Origin: Deinococcus depolymerans
GTDB taxonomy: Bacteria; Deinococcota; Deinococci; Deinococcales; Deinococcaceae
Direction of reading: 5' to 3'
DNA length: 64,000 nucleotides
NCBI RefSeq assembly: GCF_039522025.1
Contig: NZ_BAAADB010000022.1
Span: 7,588 to 71,587, forward strand
Positions 35,208-52,733 of this stretch are shown piece after piece. The notes below the pieces were generated by a model, which was not told the DNA's origin, ran no database searches, and was given only the letters and a program-made list of their open reading frames with translations. The first letter of the stretch is position 1, and the number at the start of each line of letters is the position of its first letter. The translations under genes and the position numbers were made by a program.

Positions 35208-35762
35208 CTACTTCTGCCGGAGTTTCTTGCGTTCCTGCACGGCGAGTTCGTCGACGCGTTCGTTCTCGCCGTGCCCGGCATGGCCCTTGACCCACACGAA
35301 GGTCAGGGCGTGCGTTCTGGCTTGCGCGATCAGTTCTTCCCAGAGGTCCTGGTTTTTCACGGGGTCCTTGGCGGCGGTTTTCCAGCCGTTGCGTTGCCAG
35401 TTCAGGATCCAGCCGTCCGTGAAGGCCTTGCGGAGGTACTGGCTGTCGGTGACGACGGTGACGTGGCAGGGGCGTTTGAGGACTTTCAGGCCCTCGAGCA
35501 GGCCGCGCAGTTCCATGCGGTTGTTGGTGGTGCCTTCCTCGTTCCCGCTGAGGACGAGTTCGCGGCCCTTGCAGTTGAGGATGGTGGCCCAGCCGCCGTG
35601 GCCGGCCTGGGTGTCGCAGGCGCCGTCGCTGTACAGTTCGACGTGGTCGCCCACCACGGGTTGCGCGGGCTGGATGCCGGCCGGGAGGGCCTGGCGGTCG
35701 CGCGCGGCGTCCTGCGCTTTCTGGGCGGGGGACTTGCGGGGGGCGGGGCGGGGGCGGGTCAT
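35208..35762 (-). CDS. rnhA: Ribonuclease HI
   Basis: Cleaves RNA in RNA-DNA hybrids. 184 residues: an N-terminal Pro/Ala/Lys-rich ~45-residue extension, then the RNase H fold with the carboxylates in ELYSDGACD (Asp), TNNRMELRGL (Glu), VTDSQYL (Asp) and the WVKGHAGHGENERVDELA end (His, Asp). TACAGT lies 9 nt before the ATG. The divergent DUF4870 gene starts 41 nt away. Confidence 0.94.
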   Translation of the reverse strand: MTRPRPAPRKSPAQKAQDAARDRQALPAGIQPAQPVVGDHVELYSDGACDTQAGHGGWATILNCKGRELVLSGNEEGTTNNRMELRGLLEGLKVLKRPCHVTVVTDSQYLRKAFTDGWILNWQRNGWKTAAKDPVKNQDLWEELIAQARTHALTFVWVKGHAGHGENERVDELAVQERKKLRQK

Positions 35763-35803
35763 TGTCCGGGAACTGTAGGGAGGCGCGGGGCGTACTGTCA
35801 AGC

Positions 35804-36265
35804 ATGAGCCGTTCCCTGCCTGTCATTCCGGAACCCGACCGCACTCCGGCGATCATCACGCACCTGTCGCCGCTGGCGGGCCTGCTGCTGCCGACGCTGG
35901 GGAACGTGCTGGGGCCGCTGGTGGCGTGGCTGGCGTTCCGGGACCGGAGTGGTGCGCTGGACGAGCAGGGCAAGGAAGCCCTGAACTTCCAGCTGAGTTT
36001 CTGGCTGTACGGACTGGTGGTGGGGGTGCTGGCGTTCATTCTGTTCAGCGCGGGCCTGATCGGTGGGGCGGTGGGGGCGGCGGCGGGCACGCCGGACCTG
36101 GGGGCGCTGGCGTTCCTGGGGACGTTCGGAGCGTTCTTCCTGTTCTTCCTGCCGGTGATGGCGGTGCTGGGGCTGGTGCCGTTCGTGTTCATGATCGTGG
36201 CGGTCGTGCGGGTCAGTGCGGGGCAGCCTTACCGGTACCCGCTGAGCATCCGCTTCCTGCGCTGA
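35804..36265 (+). CDS. DUF4870-type small membrane protein
   Basis: 153 residues with three to four hydrophobic segments. Matches the DUF4870 pattern: HLSPLAGLLLPTLGNVLGPLVAWL, then LDEQGKEALNFQLSFWLYG, and a final VVRVSAGQPYRYPLSIRFLR. Function unknown. TACTGT lies 5 nt before the ATG. Its TGA stop is the left target duplication of repeat copy D. Confidence 0.82.
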   Translation: MSRSLPVIPEPDRTPAIITHLSPLAGLLLPTLGNVLGPLVAWLAFRDRSGALDEQGKEALNFQLSFWLYGLVVGVLAFILFSAGLIGGAVGAAAGTPDLGALAFLGTFGAFFLFFLPVMAVLGLVPFVFMIVAVVRVSAGQPYRYPLSIRFLR

Positions 36266-36422
36266 AACGGACTCCGATTGAATGGCTTGCAGAGCCGTTC
36301 AATCCGAGCGGATGCGACTCGGAGAGCTGCTCCGCAGAGAAGGAGAGAAGCGGGTTCCGGACGTGGAGTTGGCAACCCGGCGCCCTTCCGGATTGTCAAC
36401 GAAACAGACGGAGTCCGTATGA
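36263..36422. repeat. TGA-flanked miniature element, copy D (full type)
   Basis: 154-bp core, same orientation as copy A, perfect TGA duplications; the left TGA is the stop of the DUF4870 gene. The left end reads AACGG rather than TACGG. All three stem-loops are present. Confidence 0.92.
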
Positions 36423-36455
36423 GGCATCCGGGCGCGGGCGCGTATGCTGGGGCGC

Positions 36456-37211
36456 ATGCGGATCATGGCTGTGTTTGCGCACCCGGACGACGAGATCGGG
36501 TGCATGGGGACCCTGGCGAAGCACGCGGCGCGTGGCGACGAGGTCATGCTGGTCTGGACGACGCTGGGCGAACTGGCCAGTCAGTTCGGGGACGCGCCGC
36601 ACGCGGAGGTCACGCGGGTGCGCCGCGAGCATGGCGCGTGGGTGGCGGCGCAGATCGGGGCGCAGCATCACTTCTTCGACATGGGGGACAGCCGCATGAC
36701 GGGCGGGCGCGGCGAGGCGCTGCAACTGGCGCGGCTGTACGCGCGGTTCCGGCCGAACGCCGTGATCACCTGGAGTGACGATCACCCGCACCCGGATCAC
36801 CGCATGACCGCGAAGATCGCCTTCGACGCGATCACGCTGGCCCGCATTCCGAAGATCGTGAACGAGGTGGGCGGCGGGGCCGCCATGCCGCCCGCCCCGG
36901 ACCTGAGTGGCGACCACGCCATCGAGAGTGGTGAGGACGTGCGCCGCCTGGACGCGTGGCGGGAACCCGTGCGCTTCTACCAGTACCACGCGCCGGCCAG
37001 TCCGTACCCGGAGGTCAGCGTGGACATCACGGACACCATTGACGTGGCGGGCCGCGTGATGGAGTACTACCACGACTTCTACCGCTGGCAGTGGACGAAA
37101 GAGCAGTTCCTGGAGGGCCGCGCGGGCGTGGGGCGGCTGGCGGGCGTGCGGTACGCCGAGCGGTTCAACCTGCGCGTGTCGCAGCTGCCGGCGCGGGCCT
37201 ACCTGGACTGA
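36456..37211 (+). CDS. PIG-L family zinc deacetylase (BshB-like)
   Basis: 251 residues. Zinc and catalytic residues in FAHPDDEIG (His, Asp-Asp at residues ~8-11) and HPDHRMT (~residue 112). PIG-L enzymes deacetylate GlcNAc conjugates; in Deinococcus and relatives a paralogue acts in bacillithiol synthesis, so BshB is one candidate. TATGCT ends 7 nt before this ATG, which favours it over an ATG four codons earlier. A degenerate repeat fragment begins at its TGA. Confidence 0.88.
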   Translation: MRIMAVFAHPDDEIGCMGTLAKHAARGDEVMLVWTTLGELASQFGDAPHAEVTRVRREHGAWVAAQIGAQHHFFDMGDSRMTGGRGEALQLARLYARFRPNAVITWSDDHPHPDHRMTAKIAFDAITLARIPKIVNEVGGGAAMPPAPDLSGDHAIESGEDVRRLDAWREPVRFYQYHAPASPYPEVSVDITDTIDVAGRVMEYYHDFYRWQWTKEQFLEGRAGVGRLAGVRYAERFNLRVSQLPARAYLD

Positions 37212-37265
37212 TCCGGACTCCGGGTGAAGGGGGCTGCACCCGCTTTCAGGCCGAGCAGAGAGGCC
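37209..37265. repeat. Degenerate half-copy of the miniature element
   Basis: Begins at the TGA stop of the PIG-L gene, then CCGGACTCCGGGTGAA (compare ACGGACTCCGATTGAA in copy A). The rest is eroded and the right end is missing. Confidence 0.45.
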
Positions 37266-37312
37266 TGTCCCGGTGCGGGTGCGGGCCGCTTCGCGCTACA
37301 GTGACGGTTACT

Positions 37313-37864
37313 ATGTCCGAGTCCATCAGCATCAAGCAGACCATCGTGGTCAGGGCCCGTCCGGACGTGCTGTACCGGCTGGCGCTGGAACCCAGGCGGC
37401 GCGTCAAGTGGGACCCCAACCTCGCGAAAGCCGAGTACGAGGGCGAGAACGCCCGGCTGGCGAACAACGCGCTGGTGCGCTTCAAGTTCACGCGCCGCCT
37501 GCTGGGCCTGAGTTTCACCGCGAAGTACGGGCAGTTGCAGGCGCCGCAGCGGGGCGGCTGGGAGAGCGTGCGGAACGTGGGGCCGCTGGAGAAGCTCACG
37601 CAGGGCTGGACGTTCAAACCCATGCCCGGCGGGACCGAGGTGACCCTGACCCTGAACGCCCGCGTGATGTACCGGTGGATCAGGACGCCCGTCGAGCGGG
37701 TGCTGCACAACATGGTCGCCACGACCCTGCTGGAGTTGCAGCGCAGCGTGGACGCCCAGGGCGCGCAACTGCTCGAGGACATGGGCCGCGAGATGCAGGA
37801 GCGCCAGAAGGCCGAGCAGAAAGCCGCGAAGGAAGCGGCGAAGGCCGCGAAGAAGAAACGCTGA
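37313..37864 (+). CDS. SRPBCC/polyketide-cyclase-like protein
   Basis: 183 residues. START-like fold suggested by IKQTIVVRARPDVLYRLALEPRRRVKWDP at the N-terminus, alternating strands, and a long C-terminal helix (RVLHNMVATTLLELQRSVD) lining a ligand pocket; ends in a Lys/Ala-rich helix of ~25 residues (EQKAAKEAAKAAKKKR). Ligand unknown. TACAGT lies 10 nt before the ATG. Confidence 0.78.
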   Translation: MSESISIKQTIVVRARPDVLYRLALEPRRRVKWDPNLAKAEYEGENARLANNALVRFKFTRRLLGLSFTAKYGQLQAPQRGGWESVRNVGPLEKLTQGWTFKPMPGGTEVTLTLNARVMYRWIRTPVERVLHNMVATTLLELQRSVDAQGAQLLEDMGREMQERQKAEQKAAKEAAKAAKKKR

Positions 37865-37877
37865 ACCGAGCCACGCA

Positions 37878-37916
37878 GCGCGCCCCGCAGCTTCCGTGCG
37901 GGGCGCGTGCCTTTTG
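37878..37916. terminator. Rho-independent terminator
   Basis: 12-bp stem GCGCGCCCCGCA / TGCGGGGCGCGT (one G-T) then GCCTTTTG, between convergent genes. Confidence 0.8.
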
Positions 37917-37924
37917 TATGGCCG

Positions 37925-38362
37925 TCAGCCGGGGCGCAGGGCGTCCAGCGCGGCGCGCAGGGCGGGCGGTAGCGGGGCGGGGCGGCGGGTGTCGCGGTCC
38001 ACGTACACGTGCACGAAATGCCCCTGCGCGCAGGCCGCGTCGTCCCCTTCGCGGAACACGGCCAGTTCGTAGCGGACGCTGCTGCGGCCCAGGCGGCCCA
38101 CGCGCAGGCCCACGCTGAGGGGTTCGGGGAACGCGGCGGGCGCGAAGTACGCGCAGCCACTCTCGACGACCAGTCCGATCACCGCGCCCGCGTGAATATC
38201 CAGCGCCCCCCGGGCGGCGAGGTAGGCGTTCACGGCCGTGTCGAAGTACGCGTAGTACGTCACGTTGTTCACGTGCCCGTACACGTCGTTGTCCGCCCAG
38301 CGGGTCGGGGTGGGGTGGTGGTACGGGTACTCGGCGCGGGTGTGCGGAACGGGGCGGGTCAC
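37925..38362 (-). CDS. Hot-dog fold acyl-CoA thioesterase
   Basis: 145 residues of the 4-hydroxybenzoyl-CoA thioesterase family: [26 protein letters not shown] holds the catalytic Asp and the hot-dog helix; a second strand block is [11 protein letters not shown]. Hydrolyses an acyl-CoA; substrate unknown. GTG start overlaps the stop of the cupin gene (GTGA), making it the third gene of a topA-cupin-thioesterase unit. Confidence 0.87.
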   Translation of the reverse strand: MTRPVPHTRAEYPYHHPTPTRWADNDVYGHVNNVTYYAYFDTAVNAYLAARGALDIHAGAVIGLVVESGCAYFAPAAFPEPLSVGLRVGRLGRSSVRYELAVFREGDDAACAQGHFVHVYVDRDTRRPAPLPPALRAALDALRPG

Positions 38363-38673
38363 CCGGACTCCGCGGCGCTCAGGAGCAGCGTGGTGCCGTC
38401 GCGGGTCCCGAAGGCGGTCCAGGGCTGCTGCGGGGTCACGTGGTAGCCCTCGCCGGGGCGCAGGCGCACGAAGTTGTTCAGGGGCAGGTCCACGACCGCC
38501 TCGCCGGTCAGGCACACCAGCCAGCCGGGCGTGGCCGGGCCGGTCAGCGTGCCGCTCAGGGTCACGACCCGCACGTTTCCGCCGGGGAGCCGCACCCACT
38601 CGCCGGGCGTGCCCTGCGCCAGCCGGGGCAGGTGCAGCGCCTGGGGGGTGTCGGGGCGGGCGCGGGTCGGCAC
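38359..38673 (-). CDS. Small cupin-like protein
   Basis: 104 residues, beta-rich. [34 protein letters not shown] and a C-terminal TTLLLS strand fit a single-domain cupin, although the usual metal-binding His cluster is not evident. GTG start lies 1 nt after the topA stop; the stop overlaps the thioesterase start. Function unknown. Confidence 0.7.
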   Translation of the reverse strand: MPTRARPDTPQALHLPRLAQGTPGEWVRLPGGNVRVVTLSGTLTGPATPGWLVCLTGEAVVDLPLNNFVRLRPGEGYHVTPQQPWTAFGTRDGTTLLLSAAESG

Positions 38674-38674
38674 G

Positions 38675-41605
<2,931 letters not shown>

Positions 41606-41780
41606 AAGTAAGGTCTCTCCCCCGGAACGGAGGTATGGGCCGAGCGTAGCACGCCCCCATCACACCTTCCGGTACAAGTCCCCCACTCTACGCCCCGGCC
41701 CGGCACCCCCCGCCAGCCTCCCACCCGACGGCCCGCACGCCGCTCAGGCTTGTCATTTCCCTCATGCTAGGCTGCGCTCG

Positions 41781-42353
41781 ATGCGTTCACGGGGCGCCAC
41801 CCTCACCCTGCTGCCACTGGCCGTGGCAGCCCTGCTCGTTGCCGGTTTCGTGCTGACCCCCAACCTGCGCGTCCCGAACGCCAGCACACCGAACCCCACC
41901 CTGGTCGTCCTGGGCGCCGCGCAGTACGCCGGGAAACCCAGCCCCGCCTTCCAGCGCCGCCTGGATCACGCGCTGACCCTGTACCGCGCCGGGGGCGTGC
42001 AGCGGATCGTCGTCACGGGCGGCCGCCGGGCCGGGGATCCCTACACCGAAGGCGGCGTGGGCGCCACCTACCTCGCCCGCCACGGCGTCCCCGCGGGCCA
42101 CGTGATCGCCGAGGAACGCAGCCGCACCACCGTGCAGAACCTGCAGAACGCCCGCGCGACCCTGCCCCCCCACACGCCCCTGACCCTCGTCACCGACGAG
42201 GCCCACGCCCCCCGCGCCCTGGCCCTGGCCCGCGCCATCGGCCTGAACGCCAACGTCAGCGCCAGCCCCCTCAGCCCCCAGGTGGACCGCTCGTACCTGC
42301 TGCGCGAGAAAGTCGCCCTGGTCGCCTACGCCCTGATCGGCATCCGGCTGTAG
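41781..42353 (+). CDS. YdcF/SanA/ElyC-like DUF218 protein
   Basis: 190 residues with one N-terminal transmembrane segment (TLTLLPLAVAALLVAGFVL) and a DUF218 domain: LVVLGAAQYAGKPSPAFQRRLDHALTLY, RIVVTGGRR, and RSRTTVQNLQNA. Relatives act in envelope polysaccharide metabolism, often in the periplasm. TAGGCT lies 7 nt before the ATG. A long hairpin separates it from murJ. Confidence 0.85.
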   Translation: MRSRGATLTLLPLAVAALLVAGFVLTPNLRVPNASTPNPTLVVLGAAQYAGKPSPAFQRRLDHALTLYRAGGVQRIVVTGGRRAGDPYTEGGVGATYLARHGVPAGHVIAEERSRTTVQNLQNARATLPPHTPLTLVTDEAHAPRALALARAIGLNANVSASPLSPQVDRSYLLREKVALVAYALIGIRL

Positions 42354-42365
42354 CCGGGGGATGGA

Positions 42366-42415
42366 ACGTGGGGTGTGGGTCGTGGGAGAACCCCCCTACG
42401 ACCCACACCCCACGT
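42366..42415. terminator. 18-bp perfect hairpin between convergent genes
   Basis: Arms ACGTGGGGTGTGGGTCGT and complement with a 14-nt loop. No T tract. Confidence 0.65.
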
Positions 42416-42425
42416 CCCCCACGGA

Positions 42426-44045
42426 TCAGCGTTTCAGTCGCCGGGTGACCGCCGCCACTTCCGGCAGTTTCAGGGCGAGTGCGCCGCCCAGGTACACGGC
42501 GAGGCCCACTCCGCCCGCCAGGGCCAGCACGGGAATGCTGGTCAGGATGAAACCCGGTTCGATCGGCACGGCCCGCGCGATCAGCCACGCCACGCCGCCC
42601 GAGACGGCCGCCAGCGGCACGACGCGCAGCAGGTGGCCCGTCACCTCGCGCGCCGGGAAGCCCACGGCGCGGCGGTACAGGACGATCAGGGCGGCCGTCA
42701 TCAGCAGGCCGCTGATGGTGGTACTCAGGCCGAAGCCGATCAATCCCAGGCCCGGCACCAGCAGGCGGTACAGGCCGACCTCCAGCACGAAGCCGATGGC
42801 GCTGATCGTCACGGCCTCACGGGTGCGTTCACGGGCGTAGAAGGTTCGCAGCAGCACCGTCACCAGCGCCCACGGCACGAGGGCCAGGGACCAGCTGCTC
42901 AGGATGCCCGCTCCGGCCAGGAACTTCACGGTTTCCTTGGCAGTGCGGGGGGCGTGGGTGTTGATGACGCTGATCACGTAGGGGGACAGCGCGATGATCA
43001 GGGCACTCATGGGGGCGGCCAGGAACGTGGTGGTGCGGATGGTGCTGGCGGTGAGTGCGCGGAACTGCGGCCAGTCCTTCCCGGCGGCGGCCTGCGAGAA
43101 GCGCGGGAAGACCGCCAGGACGGGTGAGACGACGAACAGGCCGTTCACGGTGGTGAACAGCGCCTGCGCGTTGAAGTACCCGGCCTGCGTGCCGGAATCG
43201 AACAGCCGCGCGTCGGACAGCAGGCGCAGCACGTACACGTTCAGGAACTGCCGCGCCCCGGCCGTCAGGGTGAACGGGGCCATCTGGCGGATCACGCGGC
43301 CCACCGCCGGGTGGCCCATCAGGGCCGGGGTGGGCAGCAGCCCGAAGCGGTTCAGGGCGGGGAGCTGCACCACGAGCTGCGCCACCCCGCCGATCAGCCA
43401 GCCGAAGGCCAGCCACTCGGCCTGCTTGGGCAGCAGCACCAGCGCCGCGATGCTGGCGATGTTGAACGCCACGGGCGCAAAACTGCTTTCCCGGAAGTGC
43501 TCGTCGGCGTTCAGCAACCCCATGGCGATGGCGGACAGGCTGATCAGCATCAGGAACGGCATGACCATGCGGGTCATGAACAGCGCCAGTTCCCGGTCGA
43601 TGTTCGACTGCCCGGCCAGCAGCAGGTCCACGAGGTACGGCGCGGCCAGGATGCCCGCCGCCATCAGGAGCAGGTTCACGGCGATCAGCACGCCGCTGAA
43701 CGCCTGCGCCAGCCTTCTGCGCTCGGCATCGTCCAGGGTCTTGTACACCGGGATGAACGAGTTGACGAGCGCACCCTCGGCCAGCAGTTCGCGCAGCAGG
43801 TTGGGAATGGTGACGGCCGTGTTGAACGCCTCGACCAGCGTCACGCTGAACAGGTTGTTCAGGGCCATCTGGCGCAGGATGCCGCTCAGGCGGGAGCCGA
43901 GCGTGCCGAGCATGACGATGAGGGTGTTCGCCCGCAGCGATTTCTTCGGGTTGGCGGGTGGGGGGGCGTCGGGCGGTCCGGCGTCCTCGAAGGACATGTT
44001 CAGTTCGGGGGGTGCGGGGGGCGGACCGGACGGCGGGAGACTCAC
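42426..44045 (-). CDS. murJ: Lipid II flippase MurJ
   Basis: Moves lipid II across the membrane for peptidoglycan synthesis. 539 residues, about 14 transmembrane helices. MurJ features: SLRANTLIVMLGTLGSRLSGILRQ, LLRELLAEGALVNSFIPVY, and FYARERTREAV. A Pro-rich ~35-residue N-terminal extension precedes the first helix. The start is uncertain: GTG chosen, with an ATG 16 codons later also possible. Confidence 0.93.
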   Translation of the reverse strand: MSLPPSGPPPAPPELNMSFEDAGPPDAPPPANPKKSLRANTLIVMLGTLGSRLSGILRQMALNNLFSVTLVEAFNTAVTIPNLLRELLAEGALVNSFIPVYKTLDDAERRRLAQAFSGVLIAVNLLLMAAGILAAPYLVDLLLAGQSNIDRELALFMTRMVMPFLMLISLSAIAMGLLNADEHFRESSFAPVAFNIASIAALVLLPKQAEWLAFGWLIGGVAQLVVQLPALNRFGLLPTPALMGHPAVGRVIRQMAPFTLTAGARQFLNVYVLRLLSDARLFDSGTQAGYFNAQALFTTVNGLFVVSPVLAVFPRFSQAAAGKDWPQFRALTASTIRTTTFLAAPMSALIIALSPYVISVINTHAPRTAKETVKFLAGAGILSSWSLALVPWALVTVLLRTFYARERTREAVTISAIGFVLEVGLYRLLVPGLGLIGFGLSTTISGLLMTAALIVLYRRAVGFPAREVTGHLLRVVPLAAVSGGVAWLIARAVPIEPGFILTSIPVLALAGGVGLAVYLGGALALKLPEVAAVTRRLKR

Positions 44046-44088
44046 GGGGTCACTGTACCGCCCGTCCCGCCCGGCCTTCACGGGCCGT

Positions 44089-44613
44089 TCAGGTGGCGGG
44101 TGGCGTTTCCGGGTCGGGGGTGACCTCGTGGGCGCGGCCGTCCGGTCCGATGAACAGGTGCGGCGCGCCGAAGGTGACGTTCAGCCGCAGGGTGTTCAGG
44201 TATGCCTGGAGGTTGGCGGGCATGTCACTGAGGGTGAAGGGGGTGCGGGGGGCGGCCACGAGGCGGTACACGCCCGCCCTGCCGGGAATGCGGTCGTACA
44301 CGAACGCGCCGCGCCGCTGGGCGGGGGTCAGGTGCTCGTCGAACCCGCCGGCGGGGGCGTTGGGGTCCTCGGTTTCGGGGCGCACGTCGATCCAGACGTG
44401 CGTGCGTTCCAGCAGGCCCTCGCTCTGCAGGGCAGCTTCCGGCACGGTGTCGTCCCCGGCCGCGAGGAACTGCGCGACGTGGCCGCGCGTGTCGGCAGCG
44501 AACCAGTCGAATTCCACGTCCCGGATTTCCTCGCGGGTGATGACGACCTGCAGCAGTTCCTCCTGTGTCAGGGGGGTGCCGGTGCTGTCCGGGTCGGTGG
44601 GGGCGCGACTCAT
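44089..44613 (-). CDS. Protein of unknown function
   Basis: 174 residues, acidic, no membrane segment. Contains EELLQVVITREEIRDVEFDWF near the N-terminus and THVWIDVRPE mid-protein. No family recognised. ATG chosen because GGGAGGG lies 8 nt upstream; a GTG overlapping the pgm stop is too close to that site. It follows pgm with 2 nt between them, so it is probably co-transcribed. Confidence 0.72.
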   Translation of the reverse strand: MSRAPTDPDSTGTPLTQEELLQVVITREEIRDVEFDWFAADTRGHVAQFLAAGDDTVPEAALQSEGLLERTHVWIDVRPETEDPNAPAGGFDEHLTPAQRRGAFVYDRIPGRAGVYRLVAAPRTPFTLSDMPANLQAYLNTLRLNVTFGAPHLFIGPDGRAHEVTPDPETPPAT

Positions 44614-44615
44614 GG

Positions 44616-46250
<1,635 letters not shown>

Positions 46251-46383
46251 GCCGCCCAGTGTACGGAGTGCGGCCCCCGTGCGGGCGCCTGCGGTAAGAC
46301 AGCGTGAAGTGCCTTCCGGCAGCGGGACCTCCAGGTGACGGGTGACCCGGTCGCGGCAGCGGGCGGCTGCTACGCTGGGCGGC

Positions 46384-46494
46384 ATGAGGGAGTTCCTGAA
46401 CGACTGGTGGCGGCTGCTGAAGCTGATCGTGGGGTCGCTGGCGATTCCGGTGGTGCTGTGGGGGTTGCTGGTGTGGGCGGGCGTCCTGAGGTAG
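46384..46494 (+). CDS. Putative 36-aa single-pass membrane protein
   Basis: [18 protein letters not shown] start, then a hydrophobic helix ([17 protein letters not shown]) and TAG. Supported by a TACGCT box 7 nt before the ATG, the same spacing as neighbouring leaderless genes. No ribosome site and no known family, so the call is tentative. Confidence 0.55.
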   Translation: MREFLNDWWRLLKLIVGSLAIPVVLWGLLVWAGVLR

Positions 46495-46611
46495 CTGCCG
46501 TGCTGAGGTAGCGGGTGGCCGGGGACCGCTCCCCCGGCGGGTGACACGAAGCAGGGGGGGGTGGAACCGCTCCCGGCGGCGGGTTCCGGTGACTCGTGTT
46601 ACGTTCGGAGC

Positions 46612-47637
46612 ATGACGGCTAAACGGCACAAGGGCAGCGAGCGGAGCGCCGAGGGGCGCACGGACACCAATCATTTCGAGCATGCGCTGGTGCTGGAAAC
46701 GGCGCGCGTCACCGAGGGCGCGGCACTGGCTGCCAGCCGCTTCATGGGCATGGGCGACAAGAACGCCGTGGACGGCGCCGGCACCGAGGCCATGCGCGAG
46801 CTGCTGAACTCGCTGGACATCCGCGGCACGGTCGTGATCGGTGAGGGCGAGATGGACGAGGCGCCCATGCTGTACATCGGCGAGAAGGTCGGCACCGGGC
46901 AGTACGAGGTGGACATCGCCGTGGACCCGGTCGAGGGCACCAGCGTGACTGCCAAGGGCCTCCCGAACGGGCTGGCCGTGATTGCCCTGTCCGAACGGGG
47001 CGGGCTGATGCACGCGCCGGACTGCTACATGGACAAGCTGGTCGTGCCGCCCCCCGCCGCCGGGAAGGTGAACCTGGACTGGCCGGTCGAGGCGAACCTG
47101 AACGTGCTGGCCCAGAGCCTGGAACGTGACGTGGACGACCTGATGATCACCATCCTGGACCGCGAGCGGCACGCGGACCTGATCCGGCAGGTACGGGCGA
47201 CGGGCGCCCGCGTGAAACTGATCGGGGACGGCGACGTGGTCGCCAGCCTGCAGGTGGGCGTGCGCGGCACCGGCGTCCACGCGCTGATGGGGTCGGGCGG
47301 CGCGCCCGAGGGCGTGCTGTCGGCGGCGGCCATGAAGTGCCTGGGCGCGGAGATCCAGGGGCGATTCATCGCGGAGGACGACGCCATGCGTGAACGCTTC
47401 GCCTCGATGGGCGTGGACGAGAAGCGGGTGTACCGGACGAACGATCTCGCGCCGGGCCGGCAGATGGTGTTCAGCGCGACCGGCATCACGTACGGCGAGC
47501 TGCTGAGCGGCGTGCGCCGCTTCGGTGGTGGGGCCCGGACGCACACGCTGGTCATGGGGTACGCCACGCGGGTGGTGCGGTTCATCGACTCGGTTCACCT
47601 GGAGGACGACGGGGCGCGGGTGACGGTCCGGATCTGA
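46612..47637 (+). CDS. glpX: Fructose-1,6-bisphosphatase class II
   Basis: Gluconeogenic phosphatase. 341 residues. GlpX signatures: [34 protein letters not shown] (metal-binding acidic loop), [10 protein letters not shown] and [16 protein letters not shown] lies 6 nt before the ATG, which places the start after a longer unsupported frame. Confidence 0.94.
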   Translation: MTAKRHKGSERSAEGRTDTNHFEHALVLETARVTEGAALAASRFMGMGDKNAVDGAGTEAMRELLNSLDIRGTVVIGEGEMDEAPMLYIGEKVGTGQYEVDIAVDPVEGTSVTAKGLPNGLAVIALSERGGLMHAPDCYMDKLVVPPPAAGKVNLDWPVEANLNVLAQSLERDVDDLMITILDRERHADLIRQVRATGARVKLIGDGDVVASLQVGVRGTGVHALMGSGGAPEGVLSAAAMKCLGAEIQGRFIAEDDAMRERFASMGVDEKRVYRTNDLAPGRQMVFSATGITYGELLSGVRRFGGGARTHTLVMGYATRVVRFIDSVHLEDDGARVTVRI

Positions 47638-47750
47638 TCTGCCGCGCGCGGCGCTTCCGGGCGGCTCGTCCTCTCCTCTGCCCTGTCTCTCCCCTGTTCA
47701 CGGGACGGCCCTGCGCCCCCCCGTGACGGGGGAGGGTTCGTTGTGGCTGT

Positions 47751-47815
47751 CGATAGCTGGACTCCGATGGAGTGGCTGTTCAGGCTGTTCCCCCCGGGCG
47801 GAGACGGGTGGTAGG
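47751..47815. repeat. Degenerate left end of the miniature element
   Basis: GGACTCCGATGGAGTGGCT, an inverted arm, then GGGCGGAGACGGG, recognisable against copies A and C but without flanking TGA duplications or a right end. A CCCCCGTGACGGGGG hairpin just upstream may terminate glpX. Confidence 0.45.
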
Positions 47816-47866
47816 GGCACAGGTACCGGGTGAGAAAAGAGTAAACCAATGTTAAATACCTTGATG

Positions 47867-47895
47867 TTGAACTATTTTCCGGGGCTGCCTACACT
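47867..47895 (+). promoter_or_regulatory. Leaderless promoter of wrbA
   Basis: TTGAAC, exactly 17 nt, TACACT; the -10 ends 6 nt before the ATG, so transcription would start at or next to the start codon. The upstream stretch is AT-rich for this genome. Confidence 0.75.
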
Positions 47896-47901
47896 GCCCT
47901 C

Positions 47902-48516
<615 letters not shown>

Positions 48517-48532
48517 CCCACCCCCACACGAA

Positions 48533-48562
48533 CAGGCCCGCCGCGTTCAGCGTGCGGGCCTG
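48533..48562. terminator. Hairpin between wrbA and treS
   Basis: 9-bp arms CAGGCCCGC / GCGGGCCTG between convergent genes; no T tract. Confidence 0.6.
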
Positions 48563-48577
48563 CTGTGCGCTACGGGT

Positions 48578-50236
<1,659 letters not shown>

Positions 50237-50308
50237 GCCCCGCAGTGTAGTTCAGCGGGACGCTGGAAGCGCTGCCACGCTTGAGCAGGCCCCTGAACCC
50301 AGGCGCAT

Positions 50309-50342
50309 GAAAAAAGGAACTTCACTGAAAGGTGAAGTTCCT
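50309..50342 (-). terminator. Terminator of tRNA-Gln
   Basis: On the minus strand an 11-bp stem AGGAACTTCAC / GTGAAGTTCCT with a 6-nt loop followed by TTTTTT, just past the tRNA 3' end. Confidence 0.88.
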
Positions 50343-50347
50343 GCTTC

Positions 50348-50421
50348 TGGCTGGGGCACTAGGACTCGAACCTAGATCGACAGTGTCAGAGACTGGTGTC
50401 CTGCCATTAGACGATGCCCCA
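50348..50421 (-). tRNA. tRNA-Gln (anticodon CTG)
   Basis: 71 nt plus an encoded CCA. Acceptor TGGGGCA / TGCCCCA with discriminator G, D arm GTCT/GGAC, anticodon loop CTCTGAC giving anticodon CTG, T arm CTAGG-TTCGAGT-CCTAG. One mismatch at the base of the anticodon stem (27-43). It reads codon CAG. Confidence 0.95.
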
Positions 50422-50483
50422 ACGGGGTGAAATCCCGACCGGTGTCGCTTCCGGCCGTCTTCCCTTGGGGGGAAGCGTGAGGG

Positions 50484-50513
50484 AGTATAGCCACACCCCA
50501 GGCGGTCCGTCAA
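50484..50513 (-). promoter_or_regulatory. Promoter of tRNA-Gln
   Basis: Minus strand TTGACG, 18-nt spacer, TATACT, a strong sigma-A match about 60 nt upstream of the mature tRNA 5' end. Confidence 0.75.
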
Positions 50514-50592
50514 GTCACCCCCCCGCAACTGCGTGCCAGTCCCGCCAGAGCGAACGCCGCCCGAGGCTCGCTGGACCGCGTATAGATCGCAG

Positions 50593-50621
50593 TTGCCGCC
50601 TTGGTCAGACTCTGGTACACT
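50593..50621 (+). promoter_or_regulatory. Promoter of rpsA
   Basis: TTGCCG, 17-nt spacer, TACACT, giving a leader of ~105 nt before the ATG, unlike the leaderless genes around it. Confidence 0.65.
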
Positions 50622-50734
50622 GAGGTGTTGCCGCGCCGTATGCACCCCTGACCTCAGGGTCAGGCTTGCACGGAAGACAGGTATCAGGCTGGCGCGCCAT
50701 CCGCAAGGAAGCGCGCCCAGGAGGACAGGAGTTC

Positions 50735-52453
<1,719 letters not shown>

Positions 52454-52499
52454 ACCGGGCAGCGCTCAGGCTACCCCTGAGCCGCCCCCCACCCTGAAA

Positions 52500-52546
52500 G
52501 CGAAGTCCCGGCAGACCCGAGAGGTCTACCGGGACTTCGCCTTTCT
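52500..52546 (+). terminator. Terminator of rpsA
   Basis: 18-nt arms (one mismatch) GCGAAGTCCCGG... and complement with loop CGAGA, then CTTTCTCC. Confidence 0.85.
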
Positions 52547-52594
52547 CCTGCCGGGCGGCCCGCCCGGGGAACACCCCTGTCACCGGAGTCCATC

Positions 52595-52733
52595 TCATAC
52601 GGATTCCGTATGGTTCACTGACAACCCGGCAGGGCACCGGGTTGCCAACTCCACGTCCGGAACCCGTTTCTCTCCTACTCGCATCCGCTCGGATTGAATG
52701 GCTTTATAAGCCATTCAATCGGAGTCCGTCTCA
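52595..52733. repeat. TCA-flanked miniature element, copy E (short type, inverted)
   Basis: 133-bp core flanked by TCA on both sides (TGA on the other strand). Lies in the gene-free stretch after rpsA, not on a stop codon. Lacks the central stem-loop, like copy C. Confidence 0.9.

Noticed and set aside
36278..36456. Small plus-strand frames running through repeat copy D into the PIG-L gene
   Set aside because: Frames through the element recur in several copies only because the sequence repeats; no start signals.
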